This document shows, in pieces, positions 1 through 8,732 of a DNA stretch of 64,000 nt (positions are counted from its first letter, which is position 1; every line of letters begins with the position of its first letter). The translations under genes were made by a program, and so were the position numbers. The notes under the pieces are model-generated. The model ran no database searches and was not told where the DNA came from. It saw only the letters and a program-made list of their open reading frames with translations. Source of the DNA: Nocardia gamkensis NBRC 108242 (GTDB lineage: Bacteria > Actinomycetota > Actinomycetes > Mycobacteriales > Mycobacteriaceae); NCBI RefSeq assembly GCF_001612985.1, contig NZ_BDBM01000028.1, positions 1-64,000 on the forward strand. The letters are read 5' to 3'.

Positions 1-1
1 G

Positions 2-115
2 GCGCGCGCCGCGAGCGGCGGGCTGAACCGGGCCGACCAAGCCATGGGTGACGTCGCGGGCGACCGCTGGACGAACCGTTCACCCGACCTCGGGAGGAGC
101 ACCATTCCGCGATGA
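2..115 (+). CDS. 3' end of an upstream gene of the T4SS-like operon (partial)
   Basis: An open frame enters from the left edge and stops with TGA inside the ATG of the next gene (ATGA overlap at 112-115). The 37 visible residues are polar, rich in Arg, Gly and Asn, with no membrane segment. The overlap and shared strand suggest it is the preceding member of the same operon, where related actinobacterial clusters often carry a polytopic membrane channel protein. The visible part is too short to identify the family, so the product is unknown. Confidence 0.5.
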   Translation, partial: ARAASGGLNRADQAMGDVAGDRWTNRSPDLGRSTIPR

Positions 116-1602
116 CACTCACCGACACCTACGAGCGGCGCTCGTACGGGCTCTGGCAGAAGCCGCGCAGCGCGGGCCTTTTCGGCCTGCGCTGGGAGGA
201 AACCGTGCTCGGCTTCGCGGTCGTGATCACGGCGCTGATCACCGCGATGGTCGGCGGCTTCCAGTGGGGTGTGATCGTCGGCGGCATCGGTGTCGTCGTG
301 ATGGTCCCGCTGGTGTGGCGGACCGGAGGTCGTTCGGGCTACGAGACGGGATTGATGATGTTCAACTGGATGCGCTCGCGCAGTCGTGGCGAGCACGTGT
401 ACCGCGGCGGCCGCTTCTCCCGGATCCCCGGCGGCGTCACCCGCCTGCCCGGACTGCTGGCGCCGTCGAAGTTGTACGAGGGCATCGACGCGGGCGGTTA
501 CAGCTTCGGCATGATCCACCTCCCGCAGTTCGCCCAGTACACGGTGGTGCTTCGCGCGTGGCCGCAAGGCCACGAGGCGGTGGACCAGCCGGTGATCGAC
601 CGCTGGGTCTCGGCGTGGGGCACCTTCCTCGCCTCGGTGGGCCAGACCAGCGACATCGTCGCCGTGGTGCCGGTCATCGACACCGTGCCGGAGACCGGAA
701 ACCGTTTGCTCACCGAGGTTTCCACGATCACCAGGCCGGAGGCGCCGGAGCTGGCCCAGCAGGTGATGTACGAGCTGGCCACCGAGCTGCCGCAGGAACG
801 GGTGCAGTTGCTGCCGCGGGTGGCGATCACGTTCAAGGCCACCACCGCCGAGCGCCGCAAGAACCCGGCGGAGGAGGCCGTCGAGATCGGCCGTCGCCTG
901 CCCGGCATCTGCGCCGCGCTGGCGGAAGCCGGCGTGCGCGCCCAGCCGATGTCGGCCGACGAGGTGATCTCCTTCATCCGCCGCAGTTACGACCCCGCTT
1001 CGCAGGCCGACCTGGAAGTGGCCGCGGGCGAACCCGAGGGGCACGGCCTCGACTGGGCGGACGCGGGCCCGGTGTCCCATGACGAGAAGTGGGATCACCT
1101 GGTGCACGACGGTGGCCGCTCGGTCACCTGGGAGATGGACGCGGCGCCGGAGGGCGCGGTCGACGAGCGGGTGTTGCAGCGGCTGCTCGCGCCGAATCCC
1201 GAAGTCCCGCGCAAACGTATCGCGATCGTGTACCGTCCGCACTCAGCCGCCGACGCCGCCGAAATCGTCGACGACGATTTCAAGAACGCGTTGGTGGCCC
1301 AACAGAGCGAACGCGGGGTCGTATCCGCGGCGGCGACGCTGCGGGTGGGCGCGACTCAGCAGGCCCGCGAAGAGCAGGCCAGGGGTCACGGTGTGACCCG
1401 CTTCGGGGCGCTGGTGACCATCACCGAGCCCCTGCGCGGTGACCTGCCGCGCATCGAAGCCATCACGCGCGACCTGTCGACCCAGGCGCGCTTGAAGATT
1501 CGGCGGTGCTACCGCTACCAGGCGGCGGCCTTCGCGGCCTCCCTCGGGTGCGGAGTGATCCTGCCGGAACACGCGACTATTCCGAAGGCACTGGCGGGGT
1601 GA
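112..1602 (+). CDS. SCO6880-family type IV secretion protein (PrgI-like membrane anchor plus VirB4 N-terminal-like domain)
   Basis: This 496-residue protein has two membrane segments near residues 31-47 and 51-69, preceded by FGLRWEE. A large soluble region follows that resembles the non-ATPase N-terminal part of VirB4/TrbE proteins. There is no Walker motif. In actinobacterial conjugative clusters such proteins sit immediately before the VirB4-type ATPase, as here (7-base gap). The likely role is the inner-membrane platform of the transfer channel, combining VirB3/PrgI and VirB4-N functions; that role is inferred. The start follows a GGGAGGAGC ribosome-binding site and overlaps the stop of the upstream gene. 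Confidence 0.75.
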   Translation: MTLTDTYERRSYGLWQKPRSAGLFGLRWEETVLGFAVVITALITAMVGGFQWGVIVGGIGVVVMVPLVWRTGGRSGYETGLMMFNWMRSRSRGEHVYRGGRFSRIPGGVTRLPGLLAPSKLYEGIDAGGYSFGMIHLPQFAQYTVVLRAWPQGHEAVDQPVIDRWVSAWGTFLASVGQTSDIVAVVPVIDTVPETGNRLLTEVSTITRPEAPELAQQVMYELATELPQERVQLLPRVAITFKATTAERRKNPAEEAVEIGRRLPGICAALAEAGVRAQPMSADEVISFIRRSYDPASQADLEVAAGEPEGHGLDWADAGPVSHDEKWDHLVHDGGRSVTWEMDAAPEGAVDERVLQRLLAPNPEVPRKRIAIVYRPHSAADAAEIVDDDFKNALVAQQSERGVVSAAATLRVGATQQAREEQARGHGVTRFGALVTITEPLRGDLPRIEAITRDLSTQARLKIRRCYRYQAAAFAASLGCGVILPEHATIPKALAG

Positions 1603-1609
1603 GCGATTC

Positions 1610-3754
1610 ATGGCACGGGACTACGAGCCACCCGTACGGGAACGGGACGAGGACGCACGCCGCAGGCGGCTCGAGCAATCCGGCCGGGACGAGTGGGGAC
1701 AGCGGCCCGAGCGGCGGCGCCCCGCACGGGATTCGGCGCGGGTGAACGGCGAGGACCGGTCGGGCGTGGACGCGTCCGACCGGCGGGCGGCCGAGCGGCG
1801 CGCGCGGTCGGGCGTGGGCAGGCCCGACGGCGCGCGCGCCGACCGGGCGCACGCCGAACGGTCTCGCGGCGAGCGGAACTCGCGCATGTCCCGCGACGCG
1901 GTCACCGAGCGCATCGCCGCTCGGCCGGATCGCAACGGTGCCAGGAACGGCCGCGTGGCCCGGCCGGCGAAGGTCGACTACACCGCCGACCGCGCCATGG
2001 GCGCACCGAACACGGACAAGGCCGCCCGCCGCGCGAAGGCGAAGGCGGATAGGCGCAAGCAGTCCGGGCCACCGCTGCTCGATGACGCCACGCGCGCCAA
2101 GCTGGAGATGATCGCCCGGGAGGGCAGTGGCCTGCGGGCGGCGTTCGCGCAGTTCCGTGTCCGCACCGACGACATCCGCCGCCGCAACTACGCCGCGCGC
2201 GCGGAGCAGACGATCGAGGACGGTTTCGACCGCAGCACAGCGCAACTCACCGATCGTGGTTACGCGGGCGCGGGCGGCGGCCGGATGAACGTGGTCGGCC
2301 GCCCGGTCGAGTACCGCGCCACCACCGCTCAGGTCGCCGGCCTGTGGCCCTGGTCGGTCGGCGCGGGCGCGCCGTTGATCGGCACGCCCCTCGGTTCGCA
2401 TCTGCACACCGGGGCGCCGGTGTGCTTCGACCCGATGAACTGGTTCATGCGCGGCAGTTTCATCACCGCGCCCAGCCTGTTCGTGCTCGGCCTCAACGGT
2501 TTCGGCAAATCCTCGCTGGTTCGCCGGATCGTGCTCGGCGGCATCGCGCAAGGGATCACCCCGTTGATCCTCGCCGACGTGAAACCGGACTACCGCAAGA
2601 TGGTCGAGCTCGTCGGCGGCCAGGTGATCGACCTGGGTTACGGGCACGGCAAGCTCAACCCGCTGGCGGCGGGCGTTCTCGGTGCGGTCGTTCCACGGCT
2701 GGAAGAGTTCCCGGCCCTGCAACTGCAGGTGTTGCAGGACCTGCGGGCACGGCAGGTGACGTTGATCGCGGGCCTGGTCGAACTGGTGCGCGGCGACCGG
2801 GTGCGCGACTACGAGGAAACGCTGATCGCCACCGCGCTGCGCATCCTCTACCGGCCGGGTAGCGGATACACGCCGGACAAGCCGCCGATCATGGAGAACC
2901 TGCTCGAGGTGATCGTCGGCGGCGGCGAGGAATTGATGCTGGACGCGGGGGCCGACGACCTCGCGGAGTACATGGAAGCGATCAAGGGGCTGCGCCGCTC
3001 GCTACGCGCGCTCACCCAGGGGCCGTTCGGCGCCGTCTTCAACGGCCAGACCACGGTGCCGATCGACACCAGCGCGGTCGCGGTGTGCATGGACGTCTCG
3101 CACATCCCGACCGGCGACAAGAAGCTCAAGGCCGCCGTCATGCTGGCCTGCTGGGCCGACGGGTTCGCCTCGGTCGAGGCCGCGCACGTGCTCGCCGACG
3201 CGAAGCTCGGCCCGCAGCGCTATTTCCAGGTGGTGATGGACGAGCTGTGGCAGGTGCTGGGCCTCGGCGACTTCATGGTCGACCGCGTCGACGAGCTCAC
3301 CCGATTGCAGCGCGGTATCGCCACCGCGCTGATCATGATCAGCCACACCATCAAGGACCTGCAAGCGCTCGGCTCGGAAGCCGCCATCGCGAAGGCGCTC
3401 GGTTTCCTGGAGCGGGCGCGCGCCAAGATCTTCGGCGCGCTTCCCGCCGAGGAGATCAAACGGCTGGACAGCACGGTTCCGTTCACATCGGCCGAGGAGG
3501 AGATGGTGACCGGATGGTCCGCACCGCAAGCGCTGACCGGTGAGGCGCTCAAACCGGGACAGCAGCGGCCGTCCCCGCCCGGCACCGGTAAATTCCTGCT
3601 GAAGATCGGTGAGGACCGCAGGCCCGGCATCCCGTTCCACATGGAATTCACGCTGTCGGAGAAGGAAAGCGGGATCCACGACACGAACCAGCGCTTCAGC
3701 GAGTTCACCGAGTCGACCTCGCGCGGAACGGATTCACCGGGGAGTGCCGCATGA
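1610..3754 (+). CDS. VirB4/TraC-type conjugation ATPase
   Basis: This is a 714-residue ATPase. Residues 1 to about 170 are a low-complexity tail dominated by Arg, Asp and Glu. The P-loop lies near residue 293 (GLNGFGKSS) and the Walker B segment near 543 (QVVMDELWQ), followed by a sensor-like stretch ending in ISHTIKDL. This is the pattern of VirB4/HerA-like motors that energise substrate transfer and pilus or channel assembly. The usual VirB4 N-terminal domain seems to be encoded by the preceding gene instead. Its last four bases overlap the start of the next gene, indicating coupling. Family assignment is firm; the transported substrate is unknown. Confidence 0.85.
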   Translation: MARDYEPPVRERDEDARRRRLEQSGRDEWGQRPERRRPARDSARVNGEDRSGVDASDRRAAERRARSGVGRPDGARADRAHAERSRGERNSRMSRDAVTERIAARPDRNGARNGRVARPAKVDYTADRAMGAPNTDKAARRAKAKADRRKQSGPPLLDDATRAKLEMIAREGSGLRAAFAQFRVRTDDIRRRNYAARAEQTIEDGFDRSTAQLTDRGYAGAGGGRMNVVGRPVEYRATTAQVAGLWPWSVGAGAPLIGTPLGSHLHTGAPVCFDPMNWFMRGSFITAPSLFVLGLNGFGKSSLVRRIVLGGIAQGITPLILADVKPDYRKMVELVGGQVIDLGYGHGKLNPLAAGVLGAVVPRLEEFPALQLQVLQDLRARQVTLIAGLVELVRGDRVRDYEETLIATALRILYRPGSGYTPDKPPIMENLLEVIVGGGEELMLDAGADDLAEYMEAIKGLRRSLRALTQGPFGAVFNGQTTVPIDTSAVAVCMDVSHIPTGDKKLKAAVMLACWADGFASVEAAHVLADAKLGPQRYFQVVMDELWQVLGLGDFMVDRVDELTRLQRGIATALIMISHTIKDLQALGSEAAIAKALGFLERARAKIFGALPAEEIKRLDSTVPFTSAEEEMVTGWSAPQALTGEALKPGQQRPSPPGTGKFLLKIGEDRRPGIPFHMEFTLSEKESGIHDTNQRFSEFTESTSRGTDSPGSAA

Positions 3755-4059
3755 TGCCGCACCGGTCCTACCGTCGCGTTTCGCCGGAGGTCCGCCAAGC
3801 GGCGGTCGAACAGGTCATCGCCCTGACCGGCAAGCTGCGCAGTGAATCGGAGGCCTGCCGTGTGGTCGCCGAACAGATCGGTGTGCACACCAACTCGGTG
3901 CGGAACTGGGTGCGCGCGGCCGAAGGCCCCGGTCTGGAGCGGATGGACGCGACCGCGCTGCGGCGCAAAGTGGCACTGCTGCAACAGCAGTTGGCGGCCG
4001 CCGCCGAGATGAACCGCACGTTGGCCGACACTCTCAACGAAGCTCGGCGCCGGACGTGA
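3751..4059 (+). CDS. IS3 OrfA-like helix-turn-helix protein embedded in the T4SS operon
   Basis: This 102-residue protein has an N-terminal helix-turn-helix region (about residues 12-55, containing EQIGVHTNSVRNWV) followed by a leucine-rich coiled coil (about 66-100, RRKVALLQQQLAAAAEMNR). That layout is typical of the OrfA subunit of IS3-family transposases. No OrfB, DDE catalytic domain or terminal inverted repeats flank it. Its ATG overlaps the stop of the VirB4 gene (ATGA), so it is co-translated with the machinery. It is more likely a domesticated DNA-binding protein or regulator than an active transposase part. Alternative: a remnant of an insertion sequence. Confidence 0.7.
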   Translation: MMPHRSYRRVSPEVRQAAVEQVIALTGKLRSESEACRVVAEQIGVHTNSVRNWVRAAEGPGLERMDATALRRKVALLQQQLAAAAEMNRTLADTLNEARRRT

Positions 4060-4096
4060 ACCCGGGCTGCGCGCGGCACGATGCCGGAGTGCGGCG

Positions 4097-5761
4097 ATGA
4101 GCGGCAAAACGGCGTTGTGGACGGCGCTGGGCGCGGTGCTCGGCCTGATGACCATCGTGCTGGTCATCGTCATGCCCTCCGTGGAGGACGCCTGCGAGGG
4201 CGGCTCGGTGCTCGGTTCGCAGTCGGCGCTTCCGCCGCTGGGCGGTTACGCGCCGGGCGATCGGCGCGCCGCCGCGACCACCGGTCCCGGCGCCACACAG
4301 ACCAACCCGGCCGCGACCGCCACGCCCTCGCTCGCCGCGGGCGTAGGCCCGCTGCGCCGCACGTTGCCGATGGCCACCGGAACCTTCACCGTCTCGGACA
4401 CCTTCGGCGCGCGGGGCGGCGCGCACAAGGGCGTCGACTTGGCCGCGCCGGACGGTACGCCCATCTTCTCGGTCTCCGACGGCCGCGTCGTCGCCGCCGG
4501 TCCGGCGTCGGGATTCGGCAACTGGATCGTCGTCGATTCGGTGGACACCAACGGTCGCTCGTACTCGGCGGTCTACGGCCACATGTGGGACTCCGGCGTG
4601 CTGGTCCGGCCGGGCGACACGGTGACCGCGGGGCAGCACATCGGCGCGGTCGGCTCGGCGGGTGAATCCAGCGGCCCCCATCTGCATTTCGAGATCGTTC
4701 CGGGCGGCCGGTTCACCGGCGGTCGTCAGATCGACCCGTTGCCCTGGCTGGACGGCGCGCCGACCCCGGACGTCGGCGGTGCGCGCGCCTATTCCAGCGA
4801 TCCACGCTGCAGCCTCGGCTTCGGCACCGTCGGTGGTGCGCTGGCCGCGGGCAAGGTGCCGCAAGAACTGGAGATCTGGTACCGCCGTGCGGGTTCCCTC
4901 TGTCCGCAGATCACGCCCTCGCTGCTGGCCGCGCAGGGCAGGCAGGAGTCCGGTTTCCGGCGCGGGGCGACTTCGCCCGCCGGGGCCCAAGGCTTGGCGC
5001 AGTTCCTGCCGACGACCGCGGTGAGCATCGATCCCGACGACGGCAGGCCGTATGTGATCGACGCCGACGGCAACGGCGTGGCCAGTGTGTGGGACGACGG
5101 TGACGCGATCATCGGTCAAGGGCGCTATATGTGCGCGATCGCGCACAAGATCCAGCAGTGGCAGGCCGAGGGCAGGGTGCAGGGCGACATCGTCGCGCTG
5201 ACGCTGGCGGCCTACAACGCGGGCGAGGGCGCGGTCCTGGCGTCCGGCGGCATGCCGAACCAGGTTGCCGCGCATTACGCCGAGACCCAGCCGTATGTGC
5301 GCAATATCCTCACGATGGAAGCGCAATACCGAGCGCCGGGTTCGCTCGGCCGGTTCACTCCCGGGCAGGGTTCGGCCGGTGACCAGATCGTCGAGGCCGC
5401 GAACGAGTGGCTCGGCACCCCGTACGTCTGGGGCGGTGGCGGGCCGCAGGGGCCGAGCGGCGGGGGATTGGACGGACCGGGGTTGACCGCGGCGGCGGTG
5501 TTCGCGGCGTCCTCCGGCGCGGTGACGCTGCCGCGCACAGCCGAACAGCAGTGGGAGGCGGGTGCGGAAGTGCCGATGCGGAAAGCGCAGCCGGGCGATC
5601 TGGTGTTCAGCTCGTTCGGTCCCCGTGGGCCTGCGCAGGTCGGCATCTACGTCGGCAACGGTCGGATGATCCAGTCCGTGCCCGGTGCGAACGCCCGCTC
5701 GGCGGGCGGCGTTTCGGAAGTCGCGGTGCCAGGGGACGGACGGGCGAGGAGGGTGCTGTGA
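4097..5761 (+). CDS. Three-domain peptidoglycan hydrolase: M23 peptidase, lytic transglycosylase, degenerate NlpC/P60
   Basis: This 554-residue protein has an N-terminal membrane segment (about 6-26), so its catalytic part lies outside the membrane. An M23/LytM peptidase domain spans roughly 95-215 with HKGVD (near 109) and HLHFE (near 194) metal motifs intact. An SLT-type transglycosylase domain spans about 258-400 with the catalytic Glu in QESGF (near 283) and AYNAGEG. The C-terminal 130 residues are NlpC/P60-like, but the expected DCSGL reads DGPGL and the expected His before VGIYVG is Gln, so this domain appears inactive. In conjugation systems such enzymes open the wall for channel assembly. 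RBS GGAG is seven bases upstream. Confidence 0.87.
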   Translation: MSGKTALWTALGAVLGLMTIVLVIVMPSVEDACEGGSVLGSQSALPPLGGYAPGDRRAAATTGPGATQTNPAATATPSLAAGVGPLRRTLPMATGTFTVSDTFGARGGAHKGVDLAAPDGTPIFSVSDGRVVAAGPASGFGNWIVVDSVDTNGRSYSAVYGHMWDSGVLVRPGDTVTAGQHIGAVGSAGESSGPHLHFEIVPGGRFTGGRQIDPLPWLDGAPTPDVGGARAYSSDPRCSLGFGTVGGALAAGKVPQELEIWYRRAGSLCPQITPSLLAAQGRQESGFRRGATSPAGAQGLAQFLPTTAVSIDPDDGRPYVIDADGNGVASVWDDGDAIIGQGRYMCAIAHKIQQWQAEGRVQGDIVALTLAAYNAGEGAVLASGGMPNQVAAHYAETQPYVRNILTMEAQYRAPGSLGRFTPGQGSAGDQIVEAANEWLGTPYVWGGGGPQGPSGGGLDGPGLTAAAVFAASSGAVTLPRTAEQQWEAGAEVPMRKAQPGDLVFSSFGPRGPAQVGIYVGNGRMIQSVPGANARSAGGVSEVAVPGDGRARRVL

Positions 5762-6390
5762 GCGGTGCCGGGTCCGAACACGCGGCGGCGGGACTGCCGC
5801 GACACCCCGCAGTGCGGCTAGCCTGGATGGATAGAGCGAATGCACGCGCGAAACTGGTGGTGATGCTGGTGGTGAGCGTCGCGGTGCTGGGTGCGGCCTG
5901 TGGCCGTGCGGACCGCGCGGACACGGGATCCGATGCGGCGCACCCCGCTACGTCCACGCCCCGGTTGCTGGAGGGCGTGCCCGCCCCCGACCCGGTGACC
6001 CCCGACGGTGTCGCGGTCGCGGCGCTGCGGGAGATCTACAGCTGGCAACCCGCTACCGAGACCCAGGGCGCTTCGCTGGGCCGGGCGCGGAAGTTTCTCG
6101 GCCCCAGCTTGATTCGTATGCTGGATGCGGCGCCGACCGCGGTGGAGACGCCGAAGTCGACGCTGCAGTGGGCGGATTGGGCGAGGGAGGAGGCACGCGT
6201 GGAGGCGTTCACGTTCGCGTCCGGTGAGAAGGCGCCCGCCCTCAGCGACCCGAACATCCAGCAGTTCAAGATCGGGATCGAGCAGACCGTCGTCTATCCG
6301 GACGGACGCAAGGAGCCGCTGCCGCCCGCGACGGTGATCGCCACCGTCGTGCGCACACCCGACGGCTGGCGGCTCGACGCATTCCGCTGA
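5758..6390 (+). CDS. Lipoprotein of the T4SS-like operon, possibly NTF2/VirB8-like
   Basis: The GTG start overlaps the stop of the hydrolase gene (GTGA) and follows a strong GAGGAGG site, giving 210 residues. An in-frame ATG at 5827 would give 187. Either way there is a signal sequence ending in the lipobox LGAAC (GAACAT-free region, Cys near residue 43 of the long form), so the mature protein should be lipid-anchored outside the membrane. The mature part is about 165 residues, without membrane segments, and ends in TPDGWRLDAFR, a pattern seen in NTF2-like folds such as VirB8/TcpC. That fold assignment is inference. Its place between the wall hydrolase and VirD4 genes suggests a structural part of the channel. 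Confidence 0.7.
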   Translation: MSGAGSEHAAAGLPRHPAVRLAWMDRANARAKLVVMLVVSVAVLGAACGRADRADTGSDAAHPATSTPRLLEGVPAPDPVTPDGVAVAALREIYSWQPATETQGASLGRARKFLGPSLIRMLDAAPTAVETPKSTLQWADWAREEARVEAFTFASGEKAPALSDPNIQQFKIGIEQTVVYPDGRKEPLPPATVIATVVRTPDGWRLDAFR

Positions 6391-6432
6391 CCACCCGCTT
6401 TCCGTACCGGACGGCCGACCCAGGAGGCACAC

Positions 6433-8268
6433 ATGGCGAAGAAGAAAAAGGTGACGGATCCGGCCGTACCCGGACCCGACGTCAGCCTGCTACTGACCTA
6501 CGCCGGCTTCGCGATCTTCGGAACCCTCTGGCTCGCGCTGCATCTGGGCAACATGCTCGCAGGCAGCCCGCAGAAAGTCCCGTTCAATCCGATCGCCATC
6601 GCGGCCGATCTGGCGCGGGGCAAGCTGCAATGGCCTGGTGCGGCAACGGCGATCGTGTTGCTGGTGATCCTGAGCGTGGTCGCGTACCTGGTGATCCGCA
6701 AAGAGTTGCAGAAGCGCCGGTCCAAGGGCAGGCTGCCGGTGGACGACAAGGCCGACGTGATGGGCAACGGCGGCGCGATCTCGATGCTCACCGAGGCAGG
6801 CGTCCGGGAGAAGGCCCAGCAGCTGGGCGTGAGACTCGGCTACGACGACGCTCCCGGCGTGCCGATCGGTGTCGGTGTGGCCGACGGCGTGATGCTCTAC
6901 GGCTCGTATGAGGATCTGCACCTGGACATCTGGGGTCCGCGCCAGGGCAAGTCGACGTCCCGGGTGATCCCCGCGATCCTCACCGCGATCGGCCCCGTGC
7001 TGGCCACCTCGAACAAGCGCGACGTGGTGGACGCGACCCGGGATGTCCGTGAGTCGAAGGGAAGTCCTACCTTCGTCTTCGATCCGCAGGGTGTCGCGGG
7101 CGAAGAGCCGACCTGGTTCTGGGATCCGCTGTCCTGGGTGGATGCCAAGCGCGAAGGGTGCGAGATGCGCGCGGCGCGGTTGGCGGGGCACTTCGCCGAC
7201 GGCGACGACGGCAGCGACAGCAACCACGACGCGTTCTTCGATCCCGAGGCCGAGGATCTGCTGGCCGGACTGTTCCTCGCCGCCGCGGTCGGCGATCGCA
7301 ACGGCAGCAGGCCGATCGTGCAGGTGTGGGAGTGGGTGACCAATCCGCAGGACACCGAGCCCATCGAGCTCCTGCGCGCCGCCCGCCATCACTACACGGC
7401 CTCGGGCCTGTCCTCGCAGTACAACGCCGATCCACGCACCCGCAGCGGCATCTTCGGCACCGCCAAGAAGATGATCCGGTGCCTGAAATTGTCGAATGTG
7501 CACCCGTGGATCACCCGTGGCGGCGATCGCAGGGAGTTCGACGAACTGGAGTTCCTGGAGAACAACGGCACGCTCTACAGCTTGTCGCTGGAAGGCCGCG
7601 GTTCAGCGGCGCCCTTGGTGAGCGCGCTCACCGAGGCGGTGGTCGATGTGGCAATGCGCAAGGCGTCGCAGTCGGCCGGTGGGCGCTTGGCGATTCCGAT
7701 GCTCGCGGTGCTCGACGAGGCGGCCAACGTGGTGCGCTGGAAGGACCTGCCCAAGCAGTACAGCCACTTCGGCTCACGCGGCATCGTCGTGATGACGGTG
7801 CTGCAATCCTGGGCGCAGGGGGCCCGCTGCTGGGGCGAGAGCGGCATGAACGCCTTGTGGTCGGCGGCGAACATCAAAGTGCTCGGCAGCGGCGTGGACG
7901 ACACCAAGTTCCTGCAGGAGCGTTCGGACGTGCTCGGCGAATACGACGCGATCTCGCAGTCGGTCTCCGAATCCAAGGGCGGCAAGAGCTATTCGCGCTC
8001 GCTGGGCTCGTCCAAGACGTTCTCGGTCAACGCCCTCGCGACGCTGCCGCGTGGCCGGGCCATCCTGTTCCCCTCCGGTGCGCCGCCGGTGCTCATCCGT
8101 ACGGTGCCTTGGTGGGAGGGTGAGTACGCTGCGGACGTGAAACAGTCCATCTCGCACCATGATCCACAGCGCAAGACGCAGATCGCGGACGTGATCGGTT
8201 CGCCGTCGCTGAGCAAGTCGACGCCACCGCCGGAGTATGGCCAAGTCGAGGAGGTCCGGCCGCTGTGA
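6433..8268 (+). CDS. VirD4/TraG-type coupling ATPase
   Basis: This 611-residue protein starts with a Lys-rich cytoplasmic tip and two membrane segments (about 16-38 and 70-90). The P-loop near residues 167-175 (WGPRQGKSTS) and Walker B near 425-430 (AVLDEAANV) fit the TraG/VirD4 coupling family, as does FDPQGV after the P-loop. These hexameric ATPases recruit DNA-protein substrates to the type IV channel at the inner membrane. An upstream AGGAGG site precedes the ATG. The stop overlaps the next start (GTGA), so the DUF4913 gene is probably translated with it. Confidence 0.88.
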   Translation: MAKKKKVTDPAVPGPDVSLLLTYAGFAIFGTLWLALHLGNMLAGSPQKVPFNPIAIAADLARGKLQWPGAATAIVLLVILSVVAYLVIRKELQKRRSKGRLPVDDKADVMGNGGAISMLTEAGVREKAQQLGVRLGYDDAPGVPIGVGVADGVMLYGSYEDLHLDIWGPRQGKSTSRVIPAILTAIGPVLATSNKRDVVDATRDVRESKGSPTFVFDPQGVAGEEPTWFWDPLSWVDAKREGCEMRAARLAGHFADGDDGSDSNHDAFFDPEAEDLLAGLFLAAAVGDRNGSRPIVQVWEWVTNPQDTEPIELLRAARHHYTASGLSSQYNADPRTRSGIFGTAKKMIRCLKLSNVHPWITRGGDRREFDELEFLENNGTLYSLSLEGRGSAAPLVSALTEAVVDVAMRKASQSAGGRLAIPMLAVLDEAANVVRWKDLPKQYSHFGSRGIVVMTVLQSWAQGARCWGESGMNALWSAANIKVLGSGVDDTKFLQERSDVLGEYDAISQSVSESKGGKSYSRSLGSSKTFSVNALATLPRGRAILFPSGAPPVLIRTVPWWEGEYAADVKQSISHHDPQRKTQIADVIGSPSLSKSTPPPEYGQVEEVRPL

Positions 8269-8648
8269 CCGAACAGCAGCAGAACATGATCTACGCGAGC
8301 GTGGTGGCATTCGTCGAGGAATACCTGAGCGTGGTCTATCGGCGGCAGGTCACCGATCTCAGTGACACGGTGTGGTGCCCCGAATGGTGGCAGCACGCCG
8401 AAGCGGTCGCCCGTCTGGACGCGCTGTGGCGCGCGTGGGAGCACTACCGGCAAAACCCGTCGACAGGGTTGAGCGTCTGGTTCCTGGATCATGCCGATCC
8501 GCACATGGCGAAATTGTTCGACCCCAAAGGCCCGTTCAAATATTGCAGTGTGCGCAACGGCCACAAGGACATGCTCAGCCCGCTCCCGACGAAATCGCCG
8601 CAGCATGGGATGTTCGGCGATCCCACAATGGGGGACTTTTCTACCTAG
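8265..8648 (+). CDS. DUF4913 family protein
   Basis: This 127-residue soluble protein starts at a GTG that overlaps the VirD4 stop, with GAGGAGGT ten bases upstream. It contains the Trp-rich stretch VWCPEWWQHAEAVARL and VWFLDHADPHM, which match the DUF4913 family found beside conjugation genes in actinobacteria. Its function is not known. The coupling to virD4 suggests an accessory role with the coupling protein, for example substrate handling. It is the last gene of the operon, followed by a hairpin at 8690-8718. Confidence 0.7.
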   Translation: MTEQQQNMIYASVVAFVEEYLSVVYRRQVTDLSDTVWCPEWWQHAEAVARLDALWRAWEHYRQNPSTGLSVWFLDHADPHMAKLFDPKGPFKYCSVRNGHKDMLSPLPTKSPQHGMFGDPTMGDFST

Positions 8649-8689
8649 TCGATCGCACCGCGTGCTCTCGCGGTATAGGCAGTAAGACG

Positions 8690-8718
8690 AATGCCCGCTG
8701 AATGATCCAGCGGGCATT
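8690..8718. terminator. Bidirectional hairpin terminator between convergent genes
   Basis: A perfect 11-bp inverted repeat (AATGCCCGCTG, loop AATGATC, then its complement) lies between the DUF4913 gene and the convergent coiled-coil gene. The A at one end and TTTC at the other give both strands a short U run. It closes the T4SS-like operon. Confidence 0.75.
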
Positions 8719-8732
8719 TCGTCCGTCTTCTG

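Noticed and set aside
3751..4059. Active IS3 insertion sequence
   Set aside because: There is no OrfB, no DDE domain and no terminal inverted repeats; the gene is start-stop coupled to virB4.
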